This document shows, one piece after another, positions 45,136 to 55,500 of a stretch of 64,000 bases of DNA. A program made the position numbers and the translations under genes. The notes beneath the pieces were generated by a model. The model was not told where the DNA came from, made no database searches, and saw nothing but the letters and a program-made list of their open reading frames with translations. The stretch is from Saccharothrix deserti (GTDB taxonomy: Bacteria > Actinomycetota > Actinomycetes > Mycobacteriales > Pseudonocardiaceae). Location: the NCBI RefSeq assembly GCF_009769385.1, contig NZ_VKAB01000040.1:1-64000 (forward strand), written 5' to 3'. Within the stretch, counting starts at the first letter, position 1, and each line of letters opens with the position of its first letter.

Positions 45136-48100
45136 ATGCTCTCCGTTGAGGCGCTGGTCCGGGAATCCGTTGCCGATCTGGTCGGTCTGCCGCCGCACGA
45201 GGTCGACCTCACCCGGCGGTTCGCCGAGCTGGGTGTGGAGTCACTGGAGGCGCTGCGGTTGCGCAGGCTGGTGGCGACGCGCACGGGCGTCGAGCTCCCG
45301 CTGACGTGCTTCCTGGGCGACCGCCCGGCGTACGACGTCGTCGCCGAGCTCGCGAACACCCCGGCGGGGGTTCGGCAGGCCGCCGTCGAGATCCCGTCCG
45401 TGACGGCGGGGGAACCGGTTCCGCTCACCCCTGTGCAGGCGGCTTACTGGGCCGGCCGCGGTGCCGACTTCGCGCTCGGTGGCGTGGCGACGTTCTGGTA
45501 CCACGAGTACGACCTCGCCCCCGGCGTCGACCTGGACGTGCTGGAAGCGGCCTGGAACCGGCTCGTCGCGCACCACCCGATGCTGCGCACCACCATCGGC
45601 AGGGACGGCAGGCAGCGGGAGCCGGCCTCGGTCCCGCCCTACCGGATCGGCCGAACCGAGCTGCGCGACGTCGCCGACGCGGACCGGCTCCGGGAGGAAC
45701 GCTCCCACCAGGTGCGTCCCGCGCACGAGTGGCCGTTGTTCGACCTGCACGCCGCGCTGCTCCCGGACGGCCGCACCCGGCTGTTCGTCGGGTTCGACGT
45801 GCTGGTGCTGGACTTCGCGAGCTGGCGGCTGCTGATGCGGCAGTGGGGGGAACTCCTCGCCGACGCAACCGCGCAGCTGCCCACCTCGTCCGCGGAATTC
45901 CTCGACATCGTGGCGCACCGCGAGGTGGATCCCGCGTACCGCGAGCGGCGGGCTCGCGACCGCTCCCACTGGCTCGCCAAGCTGGACGAGCTCCCGGACG
46001 GGCCGCGGCTGCCGGTCGTCGAGTTCACCGGCGCGCCGCGGTTCGGCAGGCGCTCCCACCGGCTCACCGATCAGGAGTGGGCGAACCTGCGCACGCGTGC
46101 GGCCGAGCACGGGGTCAGCCCGACCGCGGTGTTGCTCGCCGCATACGGCCTCGTGCTGTCCAGGTGGGGCGCCGGTGACCGGTTCGGTCTCAACGCGACG
46201 CTGTTCGACCGGCCCGAGGACGTGCCCGGCGTCGAGCACGTCGTCGGCGACTTCACCACCACGGCGCTGGTCGGGATGTCCGGGCTGGACCCGTTGGGGT
46301 GGTCGGGTTTCGCGTCGTTCGCCAAGCAGGTCAACGTCGAGCTGTGGACGGCCATCGACCACCGCGCGTTCGCGGGGGTCGAGGTCCTGCGCGAACTCGC
46401 CGCGCGGCGAGGCGACGTGCTCGCCGCGGGCACCTACCCGGTTGTGTTCACCTCTGGCGTGGGCATCGGCGACGGCGCACCGCCCGCCGCCTGGCTCGGC
46501 ACCGAGGTCTTCGGTGTCTCCCAGACGCCACAGGTGCTGCTCGACCACCTCGTCTGGGAGGAGGACGGCACGCTCCGGCTGGTGTGGGACGCGGTCGAGG
46601 CGGCGTTCCCCGCCGGGTTCGTCGACGGCTTGGCCGAAGCGCAGTGCACGCTGCTGCGCTCGCTCGCCCGCGACGCGTCGCTGTGGACGGCGGTCGACCT
46701 CGGCTGGGATCCGTCCTTCGCGCGTGGAGAACCGCTGGACGTGACGCCGTTCGGCAACTGCGGTCCGCTGCTGGACGCGCCGGTGCGGCAGGCGGCGATG
46801 CGCGTGCCGACCGCACCCGCGCTGCTGTCCGCCGCAGGTGCGGTCACCCACGCCGAGCTCTCCGACCGCGCCGGTGTGCTCGGCGGGCACCTGGCCGCGT
46901 CCGGCGTAGGGGTGGGGGACTTGGTGCTGGTCGCCTTGCCCAAGAGCCCGGCGCAGCTGGTCGCCGTGCTCGGCGTGCACCGCTGCGGCGCCGGATACGT
47001 ACCGGTGGACCCGAGCTGGCCCGCCGCCCGCATCGAGGCGGTCTGCGAGCGTGCCGGGATCAGGCACGCCGTGGTGGCGGCAGGGCACCGCCCGGCACTG
47101 CCCGACGACATCCAAGTGTCCGAAGTGGACGAACGGGGCGCGCCCACGGTGCTCGCGACCGGCGCGGCCCGGCCCGGCACGGTCGGGCTCGGCGCGCCAG
47201 ACCCCGCAGACTTGGCCTACGTCATTTTCACGTCGGGCTCCACCGGTGTGCCGAAGGGCGTGGCCATCGAGCACCGCCAGGCGCGCACGACCGTGGACGA
47301 CGTCACCGACCGGTTCGCGATCACCGGCGAGGACCGGGTGCTCGCGTTGTCCGCGCTGAGCTTCGACCTCTCCGTCTACGACGTCTTCGGCGTGCTCGGC
47401 ACCGGTGGCGCCGTGGTGGTGCCCGACTCCGCACGGCAGCGCGACCCCCAGCACTGGTGCGAGCTGATCGGCACGCACCGGGTGACCGTGTGGAACACCG
47501 CGCCCGCACTGCTGGAGATCCTCGTCGAGTACGCCGAGGCCGATCCGGTCGCCGCCGCGCAGCTGTCGTCGCTGCGCCTCGCGATGCTCTCGGGCGACTG
47601 GATTCCGGTGAGCCTGCCCGACCGGTTGCGCGCGCTGGTGCCCGGCGTCGAGGTGATGAGCCTCGGCGGCGCGACCGAGGCGTCGATCTGGTCCATCACG
47701 TTCCCGATCGGGGAGGTCGACCCGGACTGGTCGAGCATCCCGTACGGCCGGGCGCTGCGCGACCAGAGCTTCCACGTGCTGGACGACGAGGGACGGCCCT
47801 GTCCCGTCGGCGAGCCGGGTGAGCTGTTCATCGGCGGTGCCGGCGTGGCGCGGGGCTACCTCGGCGACGAGGCGCAGACCGCCGCGCGGTTCGCCGTCCA
47901 CCCGGTGCTCGGCGATCGGCTCTACCGGACCGGCGACCTCGGCAAGTGGCGGTACGACGGCACCATCCAGTTCCTGGGTCGCACCGATCGCCAGGTCAAG
48001 GTGAGGGGCCACCGCATCGAGCTCGGTGACGTCGAGTCGGCGCTCGACCGCCTACCCGAGGTCCGCCAAGCGGTCGCCGCGGCGGTGCCGGGCCCGGACG

Positions 48101-50412
48101 ACCGGCCGCGACTGATCGCCCACGTGGCGCTCGTGGCGCCGCTGGCGAACGCCGACCGCGTGCTGACCGAGGCACTGGGCAAGCGACTGCCGGACTACAT
48201 GGTCCCGTCGAGGTTCGTGTGGCACGACGCCCTGCCCGTCACCGAGAACGGGAAGGTGGACCACAAGGCACTGCCCAACCCCTTCCGGTCCGCGCCACGG
48301 CAGACGCCGTCGCCGTCGGCACCCGTCCACCCGATCGAAGCCGTGCTGCGGGAGGTGCTCGGCCAGGAGGCCGACTTCTCCACCGGACTGATCACCGCCG
48401 GTGCGACGTCCTTGGACGTGGTGCGCATCGCCAACGCCGTCGAGGACATGACCGGCGTCCGACCGTCGTTCCTCGACCTGGTCGCGCACTCCTCGATCGA
48501 CGCGCTGGTGCGCTCGTTGTCCGCACCGGCCGCCCGCCCTGCCGAACTCCAGCCCGCCGCGCCGGTCTCACCCGCGCCGGTCGGCCCGTTCCCGGTGCCG
48601 GACGCGGCGCTGCACCTCGCGGACGCGCTCACCGAGGCCGCGCGGTGGTTGCGCGAGCTGCACGGCTGGGCGCGGCAGACCCGTCCGGAGGTTCCGGCCG
48701 CCACGCCGGGACCGTTCCACCTCACCGAGATGCAGCTCGCTTACCTGGTGGGACGAGCCGACACGTGGCTCGGTGACGCCGTGGCACCGCACTACTACAC
48801 CGAGGTCGATGTGGACGACCTCGACGTCGACCGGCTCGCGGACGCGCTGCGGACCGTCGTGACCCGGCATCCGATGCTGCGCGCGACCGTGACTCCCGAG
48901 ACGCTGCAACAGGTGCACGGCGAGGTGCCCGCTCCCCGGATCGACGTGCTCGACCTGCGTGCGCACGACGAGACGAGTCGGGAACGAACGTTGCTGCGGC
49001 TGCGCGAGGAGCGCTCGCACCGGGTGCTCGACCCGGCCCGGTGCCCGATGCTGCACGTGGTGGCGAGCAGGTTGACCGAGCGCACCTGGCGTGTCCACTT
49101 CGGACTGGATCTGCTCTTCTGCGACGCGCAGAGCGCGGTCGTGCTCGCGCAGGAGTTGATGACGGCCTACCGCGATCCGGCGGGGTTGCCCGCCGCACCG
49201 GCCGTGACGTTCGAGCAGTGGGTCACGTCACGGCGCCCCGCCGCCGAGCGGGCACTCCAGTACTGGCGCAGTGCCGCGGCGGAGATGGCCGACGGCCCCG
49301 CGCTACCCGCCCTGCCGCCGGGCCCCGGTGCGGTCCGGTTCACCCGCCGTCGCGCCGTCCTGGACGAGCGCGCCTGGGCGGCGTTGCGCCGGCACGCCCG
49401 CGCCCGCGGCGTGACCCCGGCCGGGCTGCTCGTCACCGCGTTCGGGGACGTTCTGCGCGCGGGCGGCTGTGGCGACCGCTTCACCCTGGTGATGACGGCG
49501 TTCGACCGGCCAGCCGAGCACGTGGGCGTCATCGGCGACTACACCTCGACGTTGCTGCTGGACGTGCGTGCCGGCGCGGGCTCGTTCGCCGACCGCGCGC
49601 AGGCACTTCAACAGCGGCTCTGGACTGACCTGGATCACAGCGCCGGTGTGCACGGCAACGAGGTGCTGCGCGAGCTCGCCACCCACAGGGGCGGGCAGGT
49701 CCTGCTGCCTGCGGTGTTCTCGAGCGGGCTGGGCAGCACGACGGCGGACGCCTCGGAGCTGCTGGCCGGCTTCGGCCGCACCGCCTACGCGATCAGCCAG
49801 ACCCCGCACGTGCTGCTGGACTGCCAGGTCTTCGAGCAGGACGGTACCCTGCGGATCAACTGGGACTGCGTGGACGCCGCCTTCCCCGATGGCTACCTGG
49901 ACCATCTCTTCACCGCCTACCTCGACCTGGCGACCACGCTCGCGGAGCCGGCGGCGTGGGAGACGGTCGATCCGGCGGGCCTGGCCGCCCGCGCGCTGAC
50001 CGCACGTGCCCCGGTGCCGCGCCGGCCGGTGCCCGCACGGCTCGCGCAGCACGGTGACCCGGCGGTGGAAGCCGCGGTGGCGGAGGTGCTCGGCGGGCTG
50101 CTGGACGTGCCCGCACAGCGACTGGACCGGACGCGGACGTTCTTCGAACTGGGCGCCACCTCGCTGCTGCTGGTCAAGGCACATCGCGAGCTGCGCGCGA
50201 CCCGTGCGCCCGCGTTGACCGTGCTCGACCTGTTCGCCCATCCGTCGATCCGCGCACTGGCCGCCCACATCAGTGGCCGGGACGCCGTGAAGTCCACCGG
50301 GGAACCTGCCGCGGAATCCGCTGTGGACCCGATCGTGCTCGCGGCCCGTCACCGGGGCCGCAGGCGTGCCGGTCGGATGGCCCCTCGACCGACAAGAGGC
50401 GCGAAGCCGTAA
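45136..50412 (+). CDS. NRPS: ArCP-Cy-A(Cys)-PCP-Cy-PCP (HMWP2-like)
   Basis: A 1,758-residue synthetase. An N-terminal carrier (S36 in GVESLEA) begins the protein with no loading enzyme. Cy1 (~95-530) has D221-x4-D226-xx-S229. The A domain (~550-1050) has IFTSGSTGVPKG at 697 and pocket residues D744, L745, Y748, N787, M817, S819, L843, I851, W852, which fit the cysteine pattern DLYN[LM]S[LM]IW. PCP1 S1092. Cy2 (~1195-1620) has D1325-x4-D1330-xx-S1333. PCP2 S1676. The order equals yersiniabactin HMWP2 without its MT. It should build a starter-thiazoline-thiazoline chain and pass it to the KS of the hybrid megasynthase. ATG 45136 has TGGAG upstream. There is one A domain for all cysteine carriers. 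Confidence 0.93.
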   Translation: MLSVEALVRESVADLVGLPPHEVDLTRRFAELGVESLEALRLRRLVATRTGVELPLTCFLGDRPAYDVVAELANTPAGVRQAAVEIPSVTAGEPVPLTPVQAAYWAGRGADFALGGVATFWYHEYDLAPGVDLDVLEAAWNRLVAHHPMLRTTIGRDGRQREPASVPPYRIGRTELRDVADADRLREERSHQVRPAHEWPLFDLHAALLPDGRTRLFVGFDVLVLDFASWRLLMRQWGELLADATAQLPTSSAEFLDIVAHREVDPAYRERRARDRSHWLAKLDELPDGPRLPVVEFTGAPRFGRRSHRLTDQEWANLRTRAAEHGVSPTAVLLAAYGLVLSRWGAGDRFGLNATLFDRPEDVPGVEHVVGDFTTTALVGMSGLDPLGWSGFASFAKQVNVELWTAIDHRAFAGVEVLRELAARRGDVLAAGTYPVVFTSGVGIGDGAPPAAWLGTEVFGVSQTPQVLLDHLVWEEDGTLRLVWDAVEAAFPAGFVDGLAEAQCTLLRSLARDASLWTAVDLGWDPSFARGEPLDVTPFGNCGPLLDAPVRQAAMRVPTAPALLSAAGAVTHAELSDRAGVLGGHLAASGVGVGDLVLVALPKSPAQLVAVLGVHRCGAGYVPVDPSWPAARIEAVCERAGIRHAVVAAGHRPALPDDIQVSEVDERGAPTVLATGAARPGTVGLGAPDPADLAYVIFTSGSTGVPKGVAIEHRQARTTVDDVTDRFAITGEDRVLALSALSFDLSVYDVFGVLGTGGAVVVPDSARQRDPQHWCELIGTHRVTVWNTAPALLEILVEYAEADPVAAAQLSSLRLAMLSGDWIPVSLPDRLRALVPGVEVMSLGGATEASIWSITFPIGEVDPDWSSIPYGRALRDQSFHVLDDEGRPCPVGEPGELFIGGAGVARGYLGDEAQTAARFAVHPVLGDRLYRTGDLGKWRYDGTIQFLGRTDRQVKVRGHRIELGDVESALDRLPEVRQAVAAAVPGPDDRPRLIAHVALVAPLANADRVLTEALGKRLPDYMVPSRFVWHDALPVTENGKVDHKALPNPFRSAPRQTPSPSAPVHPIEAVLREVLGQEADFSTGLITAGATSLDVVRIANAVEDMTGVRPSFLDLVAHSSIDALVRSLSAPAARPAELQPAAPVSPAPVGPFPVPDAALHLADALTEAARWLRELHGWARQTRPEVPAATPGPFHLTEMQLAYLVGRADTWLGDAVAPHYYTEVDVDDLDVDRLADALRTVVTRHPMLRATVTPETLQQVHGEVPAPRIDVLDLRAHDETSRERTLLRLREERSHRVLDPARCPMLHVVASRLTERTWRVHFGLDLLFCDAQSAVVLAQELMTAYRDPAGLPAAPAVTFEQWVTSRRPAAERALQYWRSAAAEMADGPALPALPPGPGAVRFTRRRAVLDERAWAALRRHARARGVTPAGLLVTAFGDVLRAGGCGDRFTLVMTAFDRPAEHVGVIGDYTSTLLLDVRAGAGSFADRAQALQQRLWTDLDHSAGVHGNEVLRELATHRGGQVLLPAVFSSGLGSTTADASELLAGFGRTAYAISQTPHVLLDCQVFEQDGTLRINWDCVDAAFPDGYLDHLFTAYLDLATTLAEPAAWETVDPAGLAARALTARAPVPRRPVPARLAQHGDPAVEAAVAEVLGGLLDVPAQRLDRTRTFFELGATSLLLVKAHRELRATRAPALTVLDLFAHPSIRALAAHISGRDAVKSTGEPAAESAVDPIVLAARHRGRRRAGRMAPRPTRGAKP

Positions 50413-50429
50413 TTTGCCGTTACCGTGCG

Positions 50430-50816
50430 TTTGACGGCACCTCTGGTGCTCGACCACAAGCACTTACGCCCCAATGGCCAGAACGAGCGCCCCGGTGAGG
50501 TGTTGGCGTCTGGCCTCAGCCACGGCGACACATCCACCGCCAGCACGATGCGGTCATCTGCCGACTTCGGTAACTGTTGTGTTGCAACAAGGTTCCGCAA
50601 GCGTGCGATGTCGACCCGGCCGGAGTTCACCGTGTCGTAGAGAGCGCCGTGCCCACGCCTATGCTCGGTGCCAGCGACAACTCCACCAGCGACCGGACCG
50701 TCGGTGCACAGCGCCGCGTCCGCCAGTTCGAACAACGCATCGGCCCGCGCGGTCAGGCACCCGTAGAACCCCTGCCGAAACCCGAGCAGCGCCCCGAGTG
50801 CCCACCTCACGAGCAC
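50430..50816 (-). mobile_element. Transposase remnant (N-terminal part of a DDE transposase)
   Basis: Minus-strand frames contain FRQGFYGCLTARADALFELA and VDIARLRNLVATQ with VLAVDVSPWLRPDAN, the N-terminal part of a common actinomycete DDE transposase. Two compensating frame changes near 50,690 alter about ten residues, and the protein stops resembling a transposase after LRPDANTSP, so the catalytic core is lost. It abuts the 3' end of the NRPS gene and marks the right edge of the metallophore locus. Confidence 0.7.
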
Positions 50817-50822
50817 TGATGG

Positions 50823-51584
50823 TCAACCCGCCTGCGCTCGGTTGTACGACACGACGAGGCGGAAGCCGGCGTCCCAGTGGTCGAGGTTGAGAAGATCTTG
50901 GTGTTGTTCGTGCCATCGGCCGCTGTGCAGGTCTTTACGCAGGCGGCGGATGCCCCGCTCGACGGCATCGGGATCTGTTTGTGCCAGGGCGGAACAGGCG
51001 CGCCGGACGCGGGGATCGAGGTAGGCGGCTGGGCGCCGCCAATACGCGGGGAATACCCCGTCGGTGAAATCCCAGGGCAGCGGCAGCTGAGTGACGCTGT
51101 CGGCGCCCAGTTCGTTCGCGATGTCGGCCGCGGAGGGCCGCGTGAGTTCCAGGTCGGCGATTTCGGGCACGTACTCGCGGACGAACCAGAATTCGGTGTG
51201 TCGACGAGTGTCGTAGGCGAGGACGACTTGGCGTGGCGCTACCCGACGTAGCTCGGCGAGCCCGCGTCGCCAGTCGGTCCAATGATGGACGGTGAGCACG
51301 GCCAGCGCGGCGTCGACCGCGTGATCGCGGACTGGTAGGGCCTCGGCGACCGCGCGAACGACGGGGCTTGTGCCATGCGGTCGTTGACGGATCATCTCCA
51401 CGGAAGGTTCGATGGCCAGCACTGTTCGGTCATCTGGCTCGTATGAGCCTGTGCCCGCGCCCACATCGATGATGGAGCGCGAGTCGCCGAGAGCGGCGAG
51501 GATGGCTGCCATCCACCGCGGGTCGGTACGCCGTCCCAGCGAGTATCCCGTGCCGATCTCGTCGTAGAGCTCTGCGTCGGCCAC
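50823..51584 (-). CDS. SAM-dependent methyltransferase
   Basis: A 253-residue class I methyltransferase. Motif I is [12 protein letters not shown], then [11 protein letters not shown], and [15 protein letters not shown] for the post-motif region (Methyltransf_11 type). GTG 51584 has GGGGGAGG five bases upstream. The frame is open further upstream through a transposase fragment, so an annotated fusion would be artificial. It is flanked by two transposase remnants, suggesting that it arrived or was trapped with them. Acceptor unknown. Confidence 0.82.
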   Translation of the reverse strand: MADAELYDEIGTGYSLGRRTDPRWMAAILAALGDSRSIIDVGAGTGSYEPDDRTVLAIEPSVEMIRQRPHGTSPVVRAVAEALPVRDHAVDAALAVLTVHHWTDWRRGLAELRRVAPRQVVLAYDTRRHTEFWFVREYVPEIADLELTRPSAADIANELGADSVTQLPLPWDFTDGVFPAYWRRPAAYLDPRVRRACSALAQTDPDAVERGIRRLRKDLHSGRWHEQHQDLLNLDHWDAGFRLVVSYNRAQAG

Positions 51585-51639
51585 CCCGAGCCTCCCCCTG
51601 TTGATCGGTTTGCCTGGAGAGTAACGGTCGCATACCGGA

Positions 51640-52096
51640 CGCTTCACCCTGGTTGTCAGGCTCGATTGGAGGATGGTTGAGGCGGCTACCCGGTGGCCGA
51701 GCTTGAGCAGCTCGCCCTGGATCCGGCGGTAGCCCCAACCGCTGTTCTCCCGCGCCGTGCGCTCGATCAACGCCACCACGGCATCGTCGACCGGCGGGCG
51801 CCCGGTCCGGCTCGGGCAGGTCCACTTCCCCGCGACCAGACGCCGATGCCATCGCAGGACGGTGCCCGGTGTCACCAACCGGTGCCCGCGCAGCAGACGA
51901 GGCAGTCGGCGCACCAACGCGGCGAGCACCGCGCGATCAGCCCAATCCGGCCGTGGCGGGGATTGGCCCGGCGCAGCACGGCGACCTCACGTCGCAGCAC
52001 CAGCAGCTCGATGTCCTTGGCCGCGGAGGACCGGCCGACCAGAACCAACCAGCCGACGAGCCGGACGAAGATCAGATACAGCAGTCGTAACGCCAC
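51640..52096 (-). mobile_element. Integrase-type transposase remnant (N-terminal part)
   Basis: Two minus-strand frames form the N-terminal third of an IS transposase: [17 protein letters not shown], then after a frameshift near 51,940 [19 protein letters not shown] and [19 protein letters not shown]. The integrase core with the DDE residues is absent; the frame runs into the methyltransferase leader. It is an old insertion truncated at its 3' side. Confidence 0.75.
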
Positions 52097-52502
52097 GCTT
52101 CACGATCGTGCCCTATGGCCCATGGTGCACGATCACCGCAGCTCAACGACCCAGCGCAGAGTTCTGGCACCCCACAGGGCGTTGAAACCGATGGCGTGGA
52201 CGCAAGGGGCAGCGCCGATCTCGGCCGAGCGCCACGTATCCAACGGGTAGCCCTTGGCCTTCAACGGGCTTCTCGGCACCAAGCAAGAGAACGCGCCGTG
52301 CTGATCGGTTCAGTTCCTCAAGGAACTGGCCGTCTCGCCGCCGCATCCCGCGGTATGTCGGTGCCACCATGCGCTGTCATGCGGCGTAGAGCGCCAGTGC
52401 AGCCAGCGACGCGTCGGCGTTCAGTGCGCCACTGGCTGCGTGACGCCCTCGCTGTGGCTGATTTGGCACCGCACGGGCTGAGCGACGGCCCGTTGAGCGG
52501 GG
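52097..52502. other. Intergenic region without recognised gene
   Basis: 406 bases between the transposase remnant and the CHAT gene. A minus-strand stretch (KGYPLDTWRSAEIGAAP, ~52,190-52,250) looks coding-like but short and unidentifiable; it may be another mobile-element scrap. I see no tRNA and no clear terminator. Confidence 0.35.
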
Positions 52503-55500
52503 TCAGGCTCCATAGTGGACGTAGGAGGACCAGGTGTCGGGGCGGTCGGGGTTGCGGGTACGAGCGCGGTGGAGTGCCTGGTGGAGTGCTCGGGCAGGCT
52601 CGGTGGTCGAGGTGAGCGCTTGGTAGAAGTCCTGGGTGGTGCGCGGGGCTTCGGTGTCGTAGATGGGCCAGAGGGTGGCGACGGCGTTTCGGTAACCGGC
52701 CAGCAGGAACGCCGAGGCGATGGTGATGGCTTCGTCCGGCAAGGTGTAACCGCCTTGTGCGGTGCTGCATGCGGACAGGAAAGCCAGGTCGGCGTTCAGT
52801 TCGAGTTGGCTGATGTCGCCCACTCGTAGTTCGGCGCCGCTGTGGAGGATCAGGCGGCTGGACGACGGGCGGTAAGGGTCGGTTACGCCGTGGCAGGCGA
52901 AGTGCACGCGATCGGCGTCGGTCAGCTGTGTCAGGACTTGATGTCGAGCGGCGTCGGTGTCGGCCAGAAAGACGCCATCGGGGAAGATGCCGCGGAGGAA
53001 CTCGGTTTCGCGCTTGACGCCGGGCAGGGAGGGCCACCCGCGAGCGTCGGGCACGGCCACGCCCAGGAAGGTATCGGTGCGCGCGGGCCGTCGACTTCTG
53101 GCGTGGACGAGCGCGCGGATCGTGGGCGTGAACGACGAGACCACGTGGTCGAGCACCGTGTCGGTGGTGCCGTGGTGGCCGGCCGCGGCCAAGGGCAGGA
53201 AGGTGAACACCCCGGTCGGGCACCACCACAGCCGGGGGGCCTCCGCAGGGCTGTGCGGGTTCCCCATGCCCAAGGTGCGCAGCACAGGTTGAGCTGTGCA
53301 GTCCCACAGCCATTCCAGGATCTCGAACAGCTTCCCCGCCGCGCGGTCCTTGATGTTGACGTCTGATTCCATGCGCAACAGTGTGTTGACGGCGTGTGCG
53401 GCGTCCTCTTCGGACAGAGGAAGCCTGAGCGCATCGACGTCGTTCTCGGTAATGACGATCGCGTCGGTGCGTGATCCATAGGAGTTGATGACGACGAGTG
53501 GCCCGTCGGCGGCGGCATCGGTGAGCGCTTGGCGGGACGGCTGCGCGAGGAGACGTTCGACGCCGGGTAGGGCGAGCAGGTCTTTGCGCAGCCCGTTCCA
53601 CCATGCGGCGCGACGATGGCGTCGGGTCAGCGTCTCGTCCGCCGAGGCCGCCGAGGCTCCCCACAGTTGCTGCCACTGGGCTGCGAGGTGGGGAGCATGT
53701 TCACGCACGGCCGAGAGCAGGCCGCGCAGGTCGAGCGCCTGGGTGATGAGTGTGGCGCGACCCGCTTCGAGCAACTGCACCGCCCGGAGCGGATCACCCG
53801 ACTCCAACGCGCAGGACGCTGCCGCGATCGCGATGCCGGTCGTGTCCGACAGCATCGTTTCCCGGGCTTCGTCGGTCAGGCGCGGGCCGACGGCGAACGG
53901 CAGTTGGTCGACGGCCAGGGCGTAGTCACTCGTGGCAGCGGCCCAGTCTCGGCGCTCGTGGTTCAGTTGCCCGCTGCTGCGTGCGGCGGTCAGCCGTTGC
54001 AGCGGAGAGGCGTTCGGCAAGCGCGCGGCCTCGGCGAAGGCCGCGATGGCGGCCCTGTGATCGGCGGCGTTGGCGGTTGCCCGGTAGCGGTCGAGGTGGA
54101 GACGACCGAGGTGGAACAGGCGTCGAGAGCGTTTGACGTCATCGACCGCCCGGTCCGCGGCGAGGGCGCGGAAGATCCGGATGGCTTCGTCCAGGTGCTG
54201 TGGTTCCCCCTCGCGGTCGGCCAGTATCTGTAGGCCCAGTGCCAGGTCGAACCGGTAGCTGTCGAGTTCGTCCGTTCCTTCCGGTGTCTGTTCGACCAGT
54301 GCGCGGGAGATCTCCAACGACTCGCGAAGATGACGCATGTTCCCGGTCATGATCGCGTGATCCTGAAGCGCGCTGCTCAGGGCTGTCCGCGCGTTGAGCT
54401 GCCTGGGGCTGCCGGGTGGGAGGAGTTCGACGGCCTGCCGCGCGAACCTGATGGCGTCCGTCAGCGCGGTCGGGCCGCGGAAGCCCTTTGCGGCGATCAG
54501 CATGACGCAGAGCCGGTGCGCGACGTCCGCCCTGCTCTGGTCGAGCCCGCCAAGGAGTTCGTGGGCGCGTCGCAACGCGCGGATCGCCTCGTCGAGCGCG
54601 GTGTGGTCGCTGTAGGTCTCGAACAGCCGTAAGAACGGCTCCGATATGGCGATCAGGTACTCGGTGACGTGGACGTGGTGGTCTGTTCCGGAGCGGGTGA
54701 GTTCGGATGCGGCGGCGACGGCCTCGTCCAGCAGGTCCGGGCGCGGGTCGAGTTGGACGAGGAAAGTCAACCCGTCCACCAGGGCGACGAGAAGTTCGCT
54801 GTGCTCGGCTGACGTGGGTTCGGCCGTCTTCAGGACCTCGCGGATCACGGGGATGAGCCGCGCGAGGTCGTCGGGGGACGCCTCGCCTACCGCGATCGCC
54901 TCCTTCCACGAGTTGACCAGGGCGCGCAGGATCCTCGCCTTGCCGAAGCGATCCGGGGTGACGGCCTCGCCGGCCTTTCTCAGCGAGTCCACGGCCTCCG
55001 TCAGAAGGTCCGGGCTGTCGGTGAGCCGGTGGCACTCGACGAGCAAACCCGCGTGATTGGCGAGGACGCTCGGGTATGCCGGGTGGGACGGCGACAGATC
55101 GGCAAGACCGCGACGCGATAGCGTCAGGCACTCGTCGAGAGCCCCGATGTCGCCGGCGCGGTAGCTCTTCCGCAGCACACCCAACAGGCCCCCGAGGCGG
55201 GTGTGGTGCTCGGGGTGCCCCGGAGGTGTCACCGCGAAAGCCGTCCGCGCCATGCGGACGGCTTCTTCGACGTGGTTCTCGTCGCCGGTCAGATCCATGA
55301 GGGCGGTCAGGGCCACGGCCAGGTTCCCGCAGTACATCCCGTAGTGGACGTGCTGCGCCGGGGTCACCGCGACGGCGCGCCGCGCGGCCTCGACCGCCCG
55401 TTCGTGCCCGGTCGCGTCAGTGGTCGGCAGGAACCGCAGTCTCAGGGCTTCGCAGAGGTTCGAGTAGGCCATTCCCGGATCGGGGTCCTCGGGGCGCTGC

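Noticed and set aside
51584-51929. A transposase-methyltransferase fusion protein
   Set aside because: The frame is open through both, but GGGGGAGG followed by GTG at 51,584 gives a normal methyltransferase start, and the transposase part is truncated.
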